Part shown: positions 8,474-16,946 of the stretch, piece by piece
Numbering within the stretch: position 1 is the first letter of the stretch
Layout: every line of letters begins with the position of its first letter
From: Halosimplex aquaticum
GTDB lineage: Archaea > Halobacteriota > Halobacteria > Halobacteriales > Haloarculaceae
Length of the DNA: 64,000 nucleotides
Direction of reading: 5' to 3'
Assembly (NCBI RefSeq): GCF_028747785.1
Contig: NZ_CP118158.1
Span: forward strand, 3,782,001 to 3,846,000
Notes under the pieces: generated by a model
Told to the model about the DNA's origin: nothing
Seen by the model: the letters and a program-made list of their open reading frames with translations, nothing else
The model's database searches: none
Position numbers and translations under genes: made by a program

Positions 8474-9889
8474 ATGTCTGGCAAATACGACCTCGTTATC
8501 GTCGGCGGCGGGATCAGTGGCGCATCGCTCCTGTACACGACCGCGAAGTTCACCGACATCGGCTCTATCGCGCTGATAGAGAAGGAATCGGAGATCGCGG
8601 CCATCAACTCACATCGGACGAACAACTCACAGACGCTCCACTTCGGGGACATCGAGACCAACTACACCCTGGAGAAGGCCGAGGAAGTGAAGGAGGGGGC
8701 CGAACTGCTCGCGGGCTACCTCGAACGGTACGACGCCGACCGGGAGATGCACGCCAAGCGGAGCAAGATGGTACTGGGCGTCGGCGACGAGGAGGTCGAA
8801 CAGCTCGAACGGCGGTACCACGAGGAGGGCTTCGGCGACCTCTTCCCGAAGCTCCGGCCGATCGACCGCGAGGAGATCGCCGAGGTCGAACCCAAGGTGG
8901 TGGAGGGCCGCGACCCCCACGTAGACATGCTCGCGCTCCAGACGCCTGACGGGTACGTCGTCGACTACGGGCAGACCACGAAGTCGTTCGTCGAGCAGGC
9001 TGCCGAGGAGTCGAACGTCGACGTCTACACCGGCACCGAAGTCACCGACATCACCCCGACGCTGGACGGCTACACCATCGAGACGACGGAGGGGCGCTTC
9101 GACTGCGACGCCACCGTCGTCGCCGCCGGCTCGCACAGCCTCCAGATCGCGAAGGAACTCGGCTACGGCGAGGACAAGGTGTTGCTCCCCGTGGCGGGGA
9201 GCTTCTTCCTCGCCGACGACCTGCTGAACGGGAAGGTGTACACCCTCCAGATGAAGAAACTCCCCTTCGCGGCCGTCCACGGCGACGCCGACGTCCACGA
9301 CCCCTCGATCACGCGGTTCGGACCGACCGCGAAGCTCGTCCCGACGCTCGAACGCGGTCGTATCTCGACGGTCGAGGACTTCCTCGACGTGTTCGGACTG
9401 AACGCGGCGGCGTTCCTCAGCTACGCGAACATCCTCTCGGACAGGGTCCTGCTCCCGTACGTCCTCCGGAACCTCGTCTACGACGTGCCCGAGATCGGGC
9501 CGAAGCAGTTCCTCCCGCACGTCCAGAAGGTGGTCCCGAGCGTCGAACTCGACGACATCCAGCGGGCGAAGGGATACGGCGGCGTCCGCCCGCAGATCGT
9601 CGACACGAAGGAGAAGTCCCTGGACATGGGCGAGGCGAAGATCGTCGGCGACGACGTCATCTTCAACATCACGCCCTCGCCGGGCGCCTCGACGTGCCTG
9701 AAGAACGCGATGCGGGACACCCACACCCTGCTGGAGTTCCTCGACGGCGACTACGAGTTCGACGAGTCGGCGTTCCGAGCGGACACGATCGACAACTTCC
9801 CGCGCGGCGAGACCGCTGACGGCTCCGTCGACATGGACGCGGCCGACGGATCGAGCACCGACGCCGCCGACACGGCGACCGACGACTGA
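8474..9889 (+). CDS. mqo: Malate:quinone oxidoreductase-like FAD enzyme
   Basis: 471 residues. The N-terminal DLVIVGGGISGASL dinucleotide-binding fold is followed by ALIEKESEIA and the NNSQTLHFGDIETNYT region typical of the Mqo family (HSxxTxHxG-type segment). The C-terminus has ITPSPGASTCLKNA, the second FAD-contact region. The role would be membrane-associated oxidation of malate to oxaloacetate with electrons passed to quinone. The last 40 residues are a low-complexity Asp/Ala/Thr tail. An L-2-hydroxyglutarate oxidase is an alternative, but the N-terminal region fits Mqo better. Confidence 0.82.
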   Translation: MSGKYDLVIVGGGISGASLLYTTAKFTDIGSIALIEKESEIAAINSHRTNNSQTLHFGDIETNYTLEKAEEVKEGAELLAGYLERYDADREMHAKRSKMVLGVGDEEVEQLERRYHEEGFGDLFPKLRPIDREEIAEVEPKVVEGRDPHVDMLALQTPDGYVVDYGQTTKSFVEQAAEESNVDVYTGTEVTDITPTLDGYTIETTEGRFDCDATVVAAGSHSLQIAKELGYGEDKVLLPVAGSFFLADDLLNGKVYTLQMKKLPFAAVHGDADVHDPSITRFGPTAKLVPTLERGRISTVEDFLDVFGLNAAAFLSYANILSDRVLLPYVLRNLVYDVPEIGPKQFLPHVQKVVPSVELDDIQRAKGYGGVRPQIVDTKEKSLDMGEAKIVGDDVIFNITPSPGASTCLKNAMRDTHTLLEFLDGDYEFDESAFRADTIDNFPRGETADGSVDMDAADGSSTDAADTATDD

Positions 9890-9919
9890 CGACCGACAGC
9901 GGCAACTGACGGCGGTGAC

Positions 9920-10549
9920 TCACCGGGCACGAAACGCGCGAATCGTGTCCCGTTTGCCGTCGCGCCGCTCGACCTGTTCGAAGCCGAGGCCGCCGAATAT
10001 CTCCCGCCAGTCCCGGTAGTACAGCGGGAACTCGTCGCGGACGTAGTTCACGTCCGGGTCGTCGTCGTTTTCGACGCGCTCGGCGTCCGGCGCTTCCTCC
10101 TCGATCTCGACGGTGACGAGCAACTCGCCCGTGACCCGAGCGATCTCCTCGAAGACCCACTCGGCGTCGGGGTGGATGTGCTGGAGGGTCTGGACGGAGT
10201 AGACGGCGTCGAAGCGGTCGTCCGCGAAGTCGCCGACCACCGATTCGATGGCGTCGGCGTAGAACGTGCCGGACTCCCGGAGGTCCGGGTACTGCTCTGC
10301 CATCACGTCGAAGGCGTCCTCGTTGAGTTCGATACCGGCAAGGTCGTCGAATCCGCCGTCGAGGAGATGGGCGAGGTGACGCCCGGAGCTACAGCCGAGT
10401 TCCAGCACCGACGCGTCCCGCGCGACGTGCCGATCCAACAGCTCGCGTACCGACTCGCTCGTCTCGTCGGGGCCGTAGTAGGCGTAGTACTCCGGCGAGT
10501 ACTCGCCCGAACGGTCCTCCCACTGGTTCCGGACGTCGTTAGAATCCAC
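9920..10549 (-). CDS. Class I SAM-dependent methyltransferase
   Basis: About 209 residues. The SAM-binding motif VLELGCSSGRHLAHL and the acidic-loop segment AGIELNEDAF are clear, followed by FDAVYSVQTLQHI (motifs I, II and IV). The frame is open to an ATG at 10624, but a TATA-like ACTATACG about 30 bp before the GTG at 10549 points to a leaderless start there, removing a 25-residue basic extension unlike the rest of the protein. The substrate is unknown. It converges on the mqo gene with a 30-bp gap. Confidence 0.78.
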   Translation of the reverse strand: MDSNDVRNQWEDRSGEYSPEYYAYYGPDETSESVRELLDRHVARDASVLELGCSSGRHLAHLLDGGFDDLAGIELNEDAFDVMAEQYPDLRESGTFYADAIESVVGDFADDRFDAVYSVQTLQHIHPDAEWVFEEIARVTGELLVTVEIEEEAPDAERVENDDDPDVNYVRDEFPLYYRDWREIFGGLGFEQVERRDGKRDTIRAFRAR

Positions 10550-10818
10550 ATCGATACGCCGCGTGGAAGACGTATAGTCTCGTCGGCCGACGCCGTGGCC
10601 GGATACCCACGCTGCCCCTGCCACACGCCAGAAACTGTGGATTCCAACGAAACGGCCGGTCGATGTCCGGAATCAGTCATCGGATCGACCCGTTCTTCCA
10701 AGGATACCGATCGAGCGTATACCTATCGACTGTTTCGACATACATTGTTTTTATTTTTCAGATATTATAAAACGAATGCGGAATACTTATACGCTCGTCC
10801 GGCGTTCGTTACATTGTA

Positions 10819-11013
10819 ATGGCAAACGGTAAGGTTGATTTCTTCAACGACACAGGCGGTTACGGTTTCATCGACACCGAGGATGCTGACGACGACGTGT
10901 TCTTCCACATGGAGGACGTTGGCGGCGAGGATCTGACGGAAGGGACCGAGATCGAATTCGAAATCGAGGACGCCCCCAAGGGCCCGCGCGCGACGAACGT
11001 CGTCCGCACGTAA
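10819..11013 (+). CDS. cspA: Cold-shock domain protein
   Basis: 64 residues, a single cold-shock domain that binds single-stranded RNA or DNA. RNP1-like GYGFID and RNP2-like VFFHM are in the right order and spacing, after the MANGKVDFFN start. An unusually AT-rich upstream region (10740-10800) precedes the ATG and probably holds the promoter. Its composition is acidic, as expected in a haloarchaeon. Confidence 0.95.
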   Translation: MANGKVDFFNDTGGYGFIDTEDADDDVFFHMEDVGGEDLTEGTEIEFEIEDAPKGPRATNVVRT

Positions 11014-11157
11014 CCGAGGTTCGCACCGTCGCCTGACGGCGACCGAACGCACCTTGTTCTACTTGACGTTCCACCGGCGAGCGATAGCGCCTCCGCAGCG
11101 ACGGAAAGACGCTGCCGAGACCGGTGGGATTCTATAGCGCGGCACACACGGAGGCAC

Positions 11158-11997
11158 ATGGGGAGTGCCGCGTCGACGCCGCCGGAGGAACTCCGCGAGC
11201 GCGTCCGTTTCTACCTGCTCGACCACCGAACGCGCCTCGGGAAGGCCATCGACGTCGCGTTGCTCCTGTTGAACCTGGTGTTCATCGCGGTCTACGTCGC
11301 CCAGACGTACCCCACCGGGCCGTCAGCGACAGCGCAGCTCTGGACGCTCGAAGCGGTCATCGCGGCCGTCTTCGTGGTCGAGTACGTCCTCCGTCTCTAC
11401 GGGGCCCGGGACCGACTGGCTGAGTTCACCAACCCCTACACGATGGTCGACCTGCTGTCGGTGCTCCCGACGGTCGCGGTGTTCGTCAACCCGGCCCCGG
11501 CCGTCGTGTTGAACGTGGGATTTCTGCGCGTCCTGCGTGTGATCCGCGTTCTACGGTTCTACCGGTTCACGCAGGACGAGGAGTTCTTCTTCGGGACAGT
11601 CTCGGCGGGCGCCCTGCGCGCGATGAAACTCCTGTTGACGGTACTGGTCGTCCTGTTCGTCTCGGCAGGCCTCTTCTATAGCGTCGAGCACCGGGCGAAT
11701 CCCGGCGTGTCCCACTTCGGTGACGCTTTCTACTACGTCGTCGTCAGCCTCTCGACGGTCGGGTTCGGTGACATCGTCCCTGTGACCCGGGCGGGACGGT
11801 GGGTCACCGTGTTGAGCATCCTCGGGGCGATCATCCTCATCCCCTGGCAGGCCGGGAAGATCGTCCGCGCGTGGACGAGCGACGACGAGGTACCGGTCAC
11901 CTGTCCGCAGTGCGGGCTCACCGGGCACGATCCGGACGCCTCGCACTGCAAGGCCTGCGGTCACGTCATCTACCAGGAGTACGACTCGCCGGAGTGA
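11158..11997 (+). CDS. Voltage-gated potassium channel with C-terminal zinc ribbon
   Basis: 279 residues. Six membrane helices are predicted by eye: a voltage-sensor module (residues ~30-145) and a pore module. The S4 helix has arginines every third residue in FLRVLRVIRVLRFYR, and the selectivity filter is TVGFGD near residue 202. The architecture is KvAP-like. After S6 the chain ends in a zinc ribbon, with CPQCG followed 15 residues later by CKACG. This could be a regulatory or assembly domain. The start was taken at ATG 11158; the membrane part begins about 25 residues later. Confidence 0.85.
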   Translation: MGSAASTPPEELRERVRFYLLDHRTRLGKAIDVALLLLNLVFIAVYVAQTYPTGPSATAQLWTLEAVIAAVFVVEYVLRLYGARDRLAEFTNPYTMVDLLSVLPTVAVFVNPAPAVVLNVGFLRVLRVIRVLRFYRFTQDEEFFFGTVSAGALRAMKLLLTVLVVLFVSAGLFYSVEHRANPGVSHFGDAFYYVVVSLSTVGFGDIVPVTRAGRWVTVLSILGAIILIPWQAGKIVRAWTSDDEVPVTCPQCGLTGHDPDASHCKACGHVIYQEYDSPE

Positions 11998-12040
11998 ACC
12001 CCGGCTACACCAAACCTCACTCGGAGGGCGGCGATCCGAG

Positions 12041-12349
12041 TCACTCGCTCGATCGCTCGCGAGCCGCTCGTACGTGCTCGCGGGCTTCTTCGGGCGTCAT
12101 GCCGCGAACGCCGCAGGCGCACGAGCGCAGTTCCGGGTCGGTCAGGTCGTCCACCTGTTCGACCCGGTCGCGTTCCAGCCGGTCGGTCTCGGGGTCGTAC
12201 TCGAAGTACACGCGGTGGTTGACCTGCGTCACGCCCTCGATCCGGTGTTCCTCGTCGGGGTCGGGGTTCGCGATAGCCTCGGCGTGTTCGGCCTGCATCG
12301 CGTCCTTCCACTCGTTCAGCGCCGCCTCGGGGTCGCGTTCGTCGGTCAC
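12041..12349 (-). CDS. Hypothetical small acidic protein with CxC motif
   Basis: About 102 residues from the GTG at 12349 (VTDERDPEAALNEW); an ATG further upstream at 12391 adds 14 poorly conserved-looking residues. It is highly acidic and has a CAC pair in RSCACGVRGMTPEEA near the C-terminus. A T-run (TTTTTTG) about 30 bp before the GTG may be the TATA box. It looks like a real haloarchaeal hypothetical protein, but I do not recognise the family. It converges on the K+ channel gene with a 43-bp gap. Confidence 0.6.
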   Translation of the reverse strand: MTDERDPEAALNEWKDAMQAEHAEAIANPDPDEEHRIEGVTQVNHRVYFEYDPETDRLERDRVEQVDDLTDPELRSCACGVRGMTPEEAREHVRAARERSSE

Positions 12350-12837
12350 GTCGGACCGAACCGGCTGACGAACAAAAAACCCGCCGACCATTGATCGCGT
12401 CTCCGGAGACCACCACCGATCCGAAAATGGAGTATGACAGAAAATAATGTATGATATAATACCGTCATTGTATCTGAGCCGATAACCGTGGCCTTCACCA
12501 TGCCAACAAAGATCGATCGTTCGTAGTCCGGACTATTGCCGCCCTTATGCACTAATACGCCCGATCTGAGTGAAACACCCTCCGATATATGATATCGATC
12601 CAGATTATCTACGCCAGCGACAATCGAATTTTATACGCCCATGTTTTCGGGCATTGGGCGCTCCTTTCCGGATTGCGCCGTCACTATTGGGTACGAGGAC
12701 CCGGCTCCGCCAGAAATTATAGATGTTAGGTATGAATTCGATACTCTAACTTTAATTACTATCTCACGGGCGATGGAATTCGACCGAGAGAGCGGCGACG
12801 CGGTGTGGGTGTCGCTGTGGTCGAACGGCTCGGCCGG
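12350..12837. other. AT-rich intergenic region
   Basis: About 490 bp, with 12420-12780 markedly AT-richer than the rest of the window and scattered TATA-like runs (GATATAATACC, TTTTATACG, TTAATTAC). No convincing coding frame or RNA gene. It marks the boundary between core genes and the accessory segment. Confidence 0.45.
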
Positions 12838-13824
12838 TCAGTTGAACTCGGGGATGACCTCGTCGCCGAAGAGGCGGATCTGGTCTTCGACGAGGTCTTT
12901 GGGCATACCCGAGTGGTGGAATCGCAGGGCGAGCTGGTTGAGTTCGAAGCGTTCTTGCATGGCTTCGATCTGTTCGACGATCTGCTCGGGCGTGCCGTAG
13001 ATGAAGCGGTTGTCGGCGAGTTCTTCGAAGTCTTCGACGCTGTCTGCGGTCATCAGCGGGTGGGAGAACTCGCCACCGTATTCGTCGACGTAGGTGGTGT
13101 GGAGGTACTCTTTGCGCTCCATGACTTCTTCTTCGGTCTCGGCGATGACGGCTTCGCGCATGAGCGGGTGGTCCATCGATTCCCAGTCCTGGTCGGTGTC
13201 TTCGACGTGGTCGCGCTGCTGGTTCTTGCGGTCCTCGACGATGTCGAGGTCGGCGACGACGCCGGGCACCCACGCGTCGGAGAACTGCACCGACCGGCGG
13301 ATCTGCTTGGGACCCCACCCGCCGATCCAGAGGCTCGGACGGGGTTCCTGGATGGTTTTGGGCAGCGGCTGCCAGTCTTCGACCTCGAAGAACGGACACT
13401 CGTAGGAGATGGGCTCTTCGGAGGAGAGGAACTCGTCGATGAACTGGATGCCCTCGATCATCCGGCCCGCCCGCTCGTCCATCGGCACGCCGAACGCTTC
13501 GAACTCCTCTTCCACGTAGCCCAGGCCGACACCGAGCGTCAGGCGGCCGTCGGAGATGTTGTCGAGCATCGCCGCGCGCTGAGCGACGTGCAGCGGGTGA
13601 TACAGCGGCAGGATCAGGACAGAGGTGACGAGTTCGAGTTCTTCCGTGCCCTGGGCGATGCTGGTGAGGCGCGTCAGCGGCGACGGCCAGTAGTTGTCGC
13701 CCTCGGTCGCCTGGTGGTCGTTGACCCAGCACGTCTCGAAACCGACGTCCTCGGCGACCTGACACTGCTCGACGACACCCTCCCAGGTGTCACCGCCCTC
13801 TATCGGGAAAATACCGAATTTCAT
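12838..13824 (-). CDS. LLM-class flavin-dependent oxidoreductase
   Basis: 328 residues of the luciferase-like monooxygenase fold. The start MKFGIFPIEGG, then CWVNDHQ, TSVLILPLYHPLHVAQ, LDNISDGRLTLGVGLGY and WIGGWGPKQIRR are typical family segments. F420 or FMN is the expected cofactor; the substrate is unknown. A role in sugar or aromatic breakdown is possible because it borders the pectin locus, but nothing in the protein shows this. Confidence 0.85.
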   Translation of the reverse strand: MKFGIFPIEGGDTWEGVVEQCQVAEDVGFETCWVNDHQATEGDNYWPSPLTRLTSIAQGTEELELVTSVLILPLYHPLHVAQRAAMLDNISDGRLTLGVGLGYVEEEFEAFGVPMDERAGRMIEGIQFIDEFLSSEEPISYECPFFEVEDWQPLPKTIQEPRPSLWIGGWGPKQIRRSVQFSDAWVPGVVADLDIVEDRKNQQRDHVEDTDQDWESMDHPLMREAVIAETEEEVMERKEYLHTTYVDEYGGEFSHPLMTADSVEDFEELADNRFIYGTPEQIVEQIEAMQERFELNQLALRFHHSGMPKDLVEDQIRLFGDEVIPEFN

Positions 13825-13898
13825 GGGTTCGATCGCACCTGCGGTTGGCCCCTACATACTTCTTACGAGAGGTCGCCGCGCTGACGGCCGGGCGGGAG

Positions 13899-14936
13899 TC
13901 AGAGGTGCTGGGCGACGAACGGCCAGACGCCGTCGGCGTAGTAGCGGTGTCCGCCGGGACCGACGACCAGTTCACACCGGTCCAGCGCCCCTGCGGCCTC
14001 GTAGATCTCCGAGAGGCGGTCGAACGAGCGAAAGACGCCGTCGATGGGGAATATCTCGTCCTCGCGGCCGGCGACGGCGACGAACGGCCGCGGCGCGATG
14101 AGGCCGGCCACGTCCCACATCTCGCCGAGACCGAGCACGCCGGGGAGGTAGTTGCACTCGCAGTGGTCGATCGACGCGATGGAGTCCTCGAACGTGCAGA
14201 AGTACGACGACGGCGCGGCGACGTCGATGCGTTCGTCGATCGCCGCCGCGAACAGGGTCACGGCGCCGCCGCCCGAGTGGCCGGTGAGCGCGATCCGGCC
14301 GTCGTCCAGGTCGTCGCGGCCCTCGACGAAGTCGATCAGGCGGGTCACGTCCCAGACGCGGTCGCCGACCAGCGAGCGGCCGAACAGCTGCGCGTGCAAC
14401 TGCATCGTGTGACAGGTGCGATATCCCATCTCCTCGTCGGCGGGGTTGGTCAGTTCGCCCATGCCGCGCATGTCCGGGGCGAGCGCCGCGTAGCCGCGTT
14501 CGACCGCCTGCACCGCGATGTCGCGCTCGTCTTCCTCGATCTGTCGGCGCTGCTCGTCTGTCTCGGCGCGGCCGACGGCGACCTCCTTCGCGCCGTCGCC
14601 GTGGCCGTGGGCGACGAGGACAGTGGGATACGGCGGGTCGGGGTCGTCGGGCAGGAGGAGGTAGAAGGGGAGGCGCAGGCCGGTCTCGGTCTGTATCGTC
14701 CACCGCTGGCGCTCGTAGCCGTCGAGCGACTCGCTGTCGGTGCGTGTCGGGGCGAGCGACGGGACCCCGGCGTCCGCGATCACGTCCTGGCCGAGCACCG
14801 AGCGGAGGTCCTCTCGGAACGCGGCCTGCCAGGCGCGGAGCGCGTCGCCGGTCTCCCCGTCGTAGGCGTACCGGCGCTCGTGGTCGCGGAAGAGCCGCGA
14901 CGTCCAGGCACCGGGGTCGAACTCCGTGTCGTCCAT
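13899..14936 (-). CDS. Alpha/beta hydrolase, acetyl-esterase-like
   Basis: 345 residues from the ATG at 14936 (MDDTEFDPGAW); the upstream part of the open frame overlaps the divergent esterase and is not used. The nucleophile elbow is GHSGGG with Ser221, preceded by the oxyanion region VAHGHGDG; an acid residue in AGREDEIFP and a His in GPGGHRYY complete a triad. There is no signal peptide, so it is cytoplasmic. It resembles the acetyl-xylan-esterase / dienelactone-hydrolase group. Divergent to a second esterase and next to pectin genes, it may remove acetyl or other ester groups from imported pectic oligomers (inference). Confidence 0.75.
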   Translation of the reverse strand: MDDTEFDPGAWTSRLFRDHERRYAYDGETGDALRAWQAAFREDLRSVLGQDVIADAGVPSLAPTRTDSESLDGYERQRWTIQTETGLRLPFYLLLPDDPDPPYPTVLVAHGHGDGAKEVAVGRAETDEQRRQIEEDERDIAVQAVERGYAALAPDMRGMGELTNPADEEMGYRTCHTMQLHAQLFGRSLVGDRVWDVTRLIDFVEGRDDLDDGRIALTGHSGGGAVTLFAAAIDERIDVAAPSSYFCTFEDSIASIDHCECNYLPGVLGLGEMWDVAGLIAPRPFVAVAGREDEIFPIDGVFRSFDRLSEIYEAAGALDRCELVVGPGGHRYYADGVWPFVAQHL

Positions 14937-15069
14937 CTTGTCACCGGGTGGGACGGGAGGCGAAATAAAACCCGCTCTCCGCCGGCGGACCCGACGCCGT
15001 CCGACGCCCCCTCCCGGACGAGCCCGCCGCAGCCAGTACCTTGATGCCGACGGACGCCGGGTTCGGACT

Positions 15070-16107
15070 ATGCACGTAGACGGCATGCAGTTCCACAACG
15101 TGAGCGAACTCCGCCGGGTCGAAGAGGGCGACGGACGGTTGATCCAGCGCGTTCCCGAGGCGATCAGAGCGGACCTCAACGAGGGCGCACAGTCGCGGAT
15201 GCGCCACCCGGCCGGCGTCGAACTCCGGTTCGTCCCGGACGGGAGCGGGACGGTCGAACTCACGCTCTCCGTCCAGCCGGGCGGCAGCGCCGAGACCGGC
15301 ACCGTCCGCGTGTTCTGGGGGCCGATCCAGGGCTACGACGAGTTCGAGATCGGTCCGGAACCGACCACCGTCGAGGTGTCGATGCCCGAGAAACTGACCC
15401 GGCTGAAAGACGCCGCAGTCGAGGATCTGGCGTTCGACCCGCAGGTCTGCCGCGTCTGTCTCCCCGGCGAGCACCGCGGCGGGTACACGCTCTATCACGG
15501 CGCGGCGGGCGAGTACCGTCCGCCGGAGGACGACGAGCTCCCGGACCGCCGGTATCTCGCCTACGGCACGTCGATCACCGAGGGCGAGGCGCCGCTGGGC
15601 GAACACCTGACGTACGTGAGCCAGACCGCCCGCCGACTCGACGCGGACCTCGTCAACCTGGGCTCGTGCGGCACCGCCTACTGCGACGAGGCGATGGCCG
15701 AGCACATCGCCGAGCGCGACGACTGGGACGTGGCCAGCCTGTCGCTCTCGATCAACATGGTCGGGACGTTCTCCGCCGAGACGTTCCGCGAGCGGGCCGA
15801 AAACTTCGTCGACACCGCCGCGAGCGCGAACCCGGACAAGCCGGTCGCCTGCATCACCATCTTCCGGAGCTCCTACGACGTTGTCGAGGGGGCCGACGAG
15901 GACGGCGAGTGCGAGCGGTTCCGGGAAGAACTCCGCGAAGTCGTCGCGGAGTCGCCCCACGACAACGTCCACCTCCTCGAAGGCCCGGAGCTACTCCCGA
16001 CGATCGATGGCCTCACCACCGACCTCGTCCACCCCGGTGACGGCGCGATGACGACGATGGCGGAGAACCTCGCGACCGAACTCCGCCCTCTGCTCGACGG
16101 TCGATAA
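15070..16107 (+). CDS. SGNH/GDSL-type hydrolase, putative carbohydrate esterase
   Basis: 345 residues. An N-terminal beta-rich domain (about 1-155) precedes an SGNH domain: block I is YGTSITEG with the nucleophile Ser near residue 166, the Gly block is LGSCGTAYCD, and block V is DLVHPGD with the catalytic Asp-His near residue 323. The domain order resembles two-domain carbohydrate acetylesterases of the CE2/SGNH kind. No signal peptide is seen. It is divergent from the alpha/beta hydrolase and upstream of the IclR regulator, so removal of acetyl groups from pectic sugars is likely but inferred. ATG 15070 is chosen; 15085 (MQFHNV) is an alternative. Confidence 0.7.
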   Translation: MHVDGMQFHNVSELRRVEEGDGRLIQRVPEAIRADLNEGAQSRMRHPAGVELRFVPDGSGTVELTLSVQPGGSAETGTVRVFWGPIQGYDEFEIGPEPTTVEVSMPEKLTRLKDAAVEDLAFDPQVCRVCLPGEHRGGYTLYHGAAGEYRPPEDDELPDRRYLAYGTSITEGEAPLGEHLTYVSQTARRLDADLVNLGSCGTAYCDEAMAEHIAERDDWDVASLSLSINMVGTFSAETFRERAENFVDTAASANPDKPVACITIFRSSYDVVEGADEDGECERFREELREVVAESPHDNVHLLEGPELLPTIDGLTTDLVHPGDGAMTTMAENLATELRPLLDGR

Positions 16108-16110
16108 CCG

Positions 16111-16127
16111 GTTCCCCAGAGACGAAC
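16111..16127. promoter_or_regulatory. Proposed operator site S6 (iclR promoter)
   Basis: GTTCCCCAGAGACGAAC, a 17-bp imperfect palindrome with perfect outer GTTC/GAAC halves. It directly abuts the TATA-like CAGTTTAAG at about 16127-16135, about 30 bp before the regulator's ATG. It belongs to the same family as the sites near 27.7 and 51 kb and suggests autoregulation. Confidence 0.5.
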
Positions 16128-16160
16128 AGTTTAAGTCCCTCCTGGTTCGTATGTCATCGT

Positions 16161-16934
16161 ATGACAAATGCGGCGCGCAACGACCGGGGACGCACCATCC
16201 GCTCGGTGGAGATAGCGTTCAACATCATCGACGTCCTCCAGGAGAAAGGCGGCGCGGGCGTGACGGAACTGGCCGACGAACTCGACCACTCGAAGAGCAC
16301 GATCCACAGCCACCTGCGGACGCTCGAAGACCGAGAGATCCTCGTCCGCGAGGGCGACGGGTACCGGCTGAGCCTCCGCATCCTCGACATGGCGACGCAC
16401 GTCCGCGACCAGGTGGGCAACTACGACGTGATCCGCAGCGAGGTCGACACGCTCGCCGAGGAGACCGGCGAGATCGCGCAGTTCGGCATCGAAGAGCACG
16501 GCAAGGTCTCGTACCTCTACAAGACGACGGGCGAACGCGGGGTCGAGACGGCCTCGCGCGTCGGCACGCAGCAGCCGATGTACTCCACGTCGCTCGGCAA
16601 GACCATCCTCGCCTACTTGCCCGAGGAGCGCACCGAGGAGATCGTCCACGCGCAGGCCTACGAGGCGCTGACGCCGATGACGATCACGAGCGCGGAGGAG
16701 CTCTACGAGGACTTGGAGGCCATCCGCGAGCGCGGCTACGGCATCGACGACGAGGAGAACTTCGAGGGGCTGCGCTGCGTGGCCGCACCGGTCAAAAACG
16801 AGGAGACCGTCCTCGGCGCGGTGAGCATCACCGGCCCCTCCAGCCGGTTCACCGTCGACCGCATCCACGACGAGCTCTCAGACCAGGTCCAGCGCGCGGC
16901 GAACGTCATCGAACTCAACACGAAGTTCGCCTGA
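16161..16934 (+). CDS. IclR-family transcriptional regulator
   Basis: 257 residues. The N-terminal winged helix-turn-helix (about 13-75) has IAFNIIDVLQ, VTELADELDHSKSTIHSHLRTLED and the wing VREGDGYRLS. The C-terminal ligand-binding domain (85-257) has the family segments STSLGKTILAYLP, RGYGIDDEENFEGLRCVAAPV and VLGAVSITGP. IclR-type proteins often control sugar-acid catabolism; XacR of Haloferax volcanii is a known haloarchaeal example. Its position inside the pectin locus and a GTTC-N9-GAAC palindrome at its own promoter make it the best candidate regulator of the locus. Confidence 0.9.
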   Translation: MTNAARNDRGRTIRSVEIAFNIIDVLQEKGGAGVTELADELDHSKSTIHSHLRTLEDREILVREGDGYRLSLRILDMATHVRDQVGNYDVIRSEVDTLAEETGEIAQFGIEEHGKVSYLYKTTGERGVETASRVGTQQPMYSTSLGKTILAYLPEERTEEIVHAQAYEALTPMTITSAEELYEDLEAIRERGYGIDDEENFEGLRCVAAPVKNEETVLGAVSITGPSSRFTVDRIHDELSDQVQRAANVIELNTKFA

Positions 16935-16946
16935 ACGCCCGTCTCT

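Noticed and set aside
10740..10800. AT-rich stretch before cspA as a possible cold-responsive RNA thermosensor
   Set aside because: I see no stable hairpin, and the ATG probably lies near the transcript start, so an ordinary promoter explains it.
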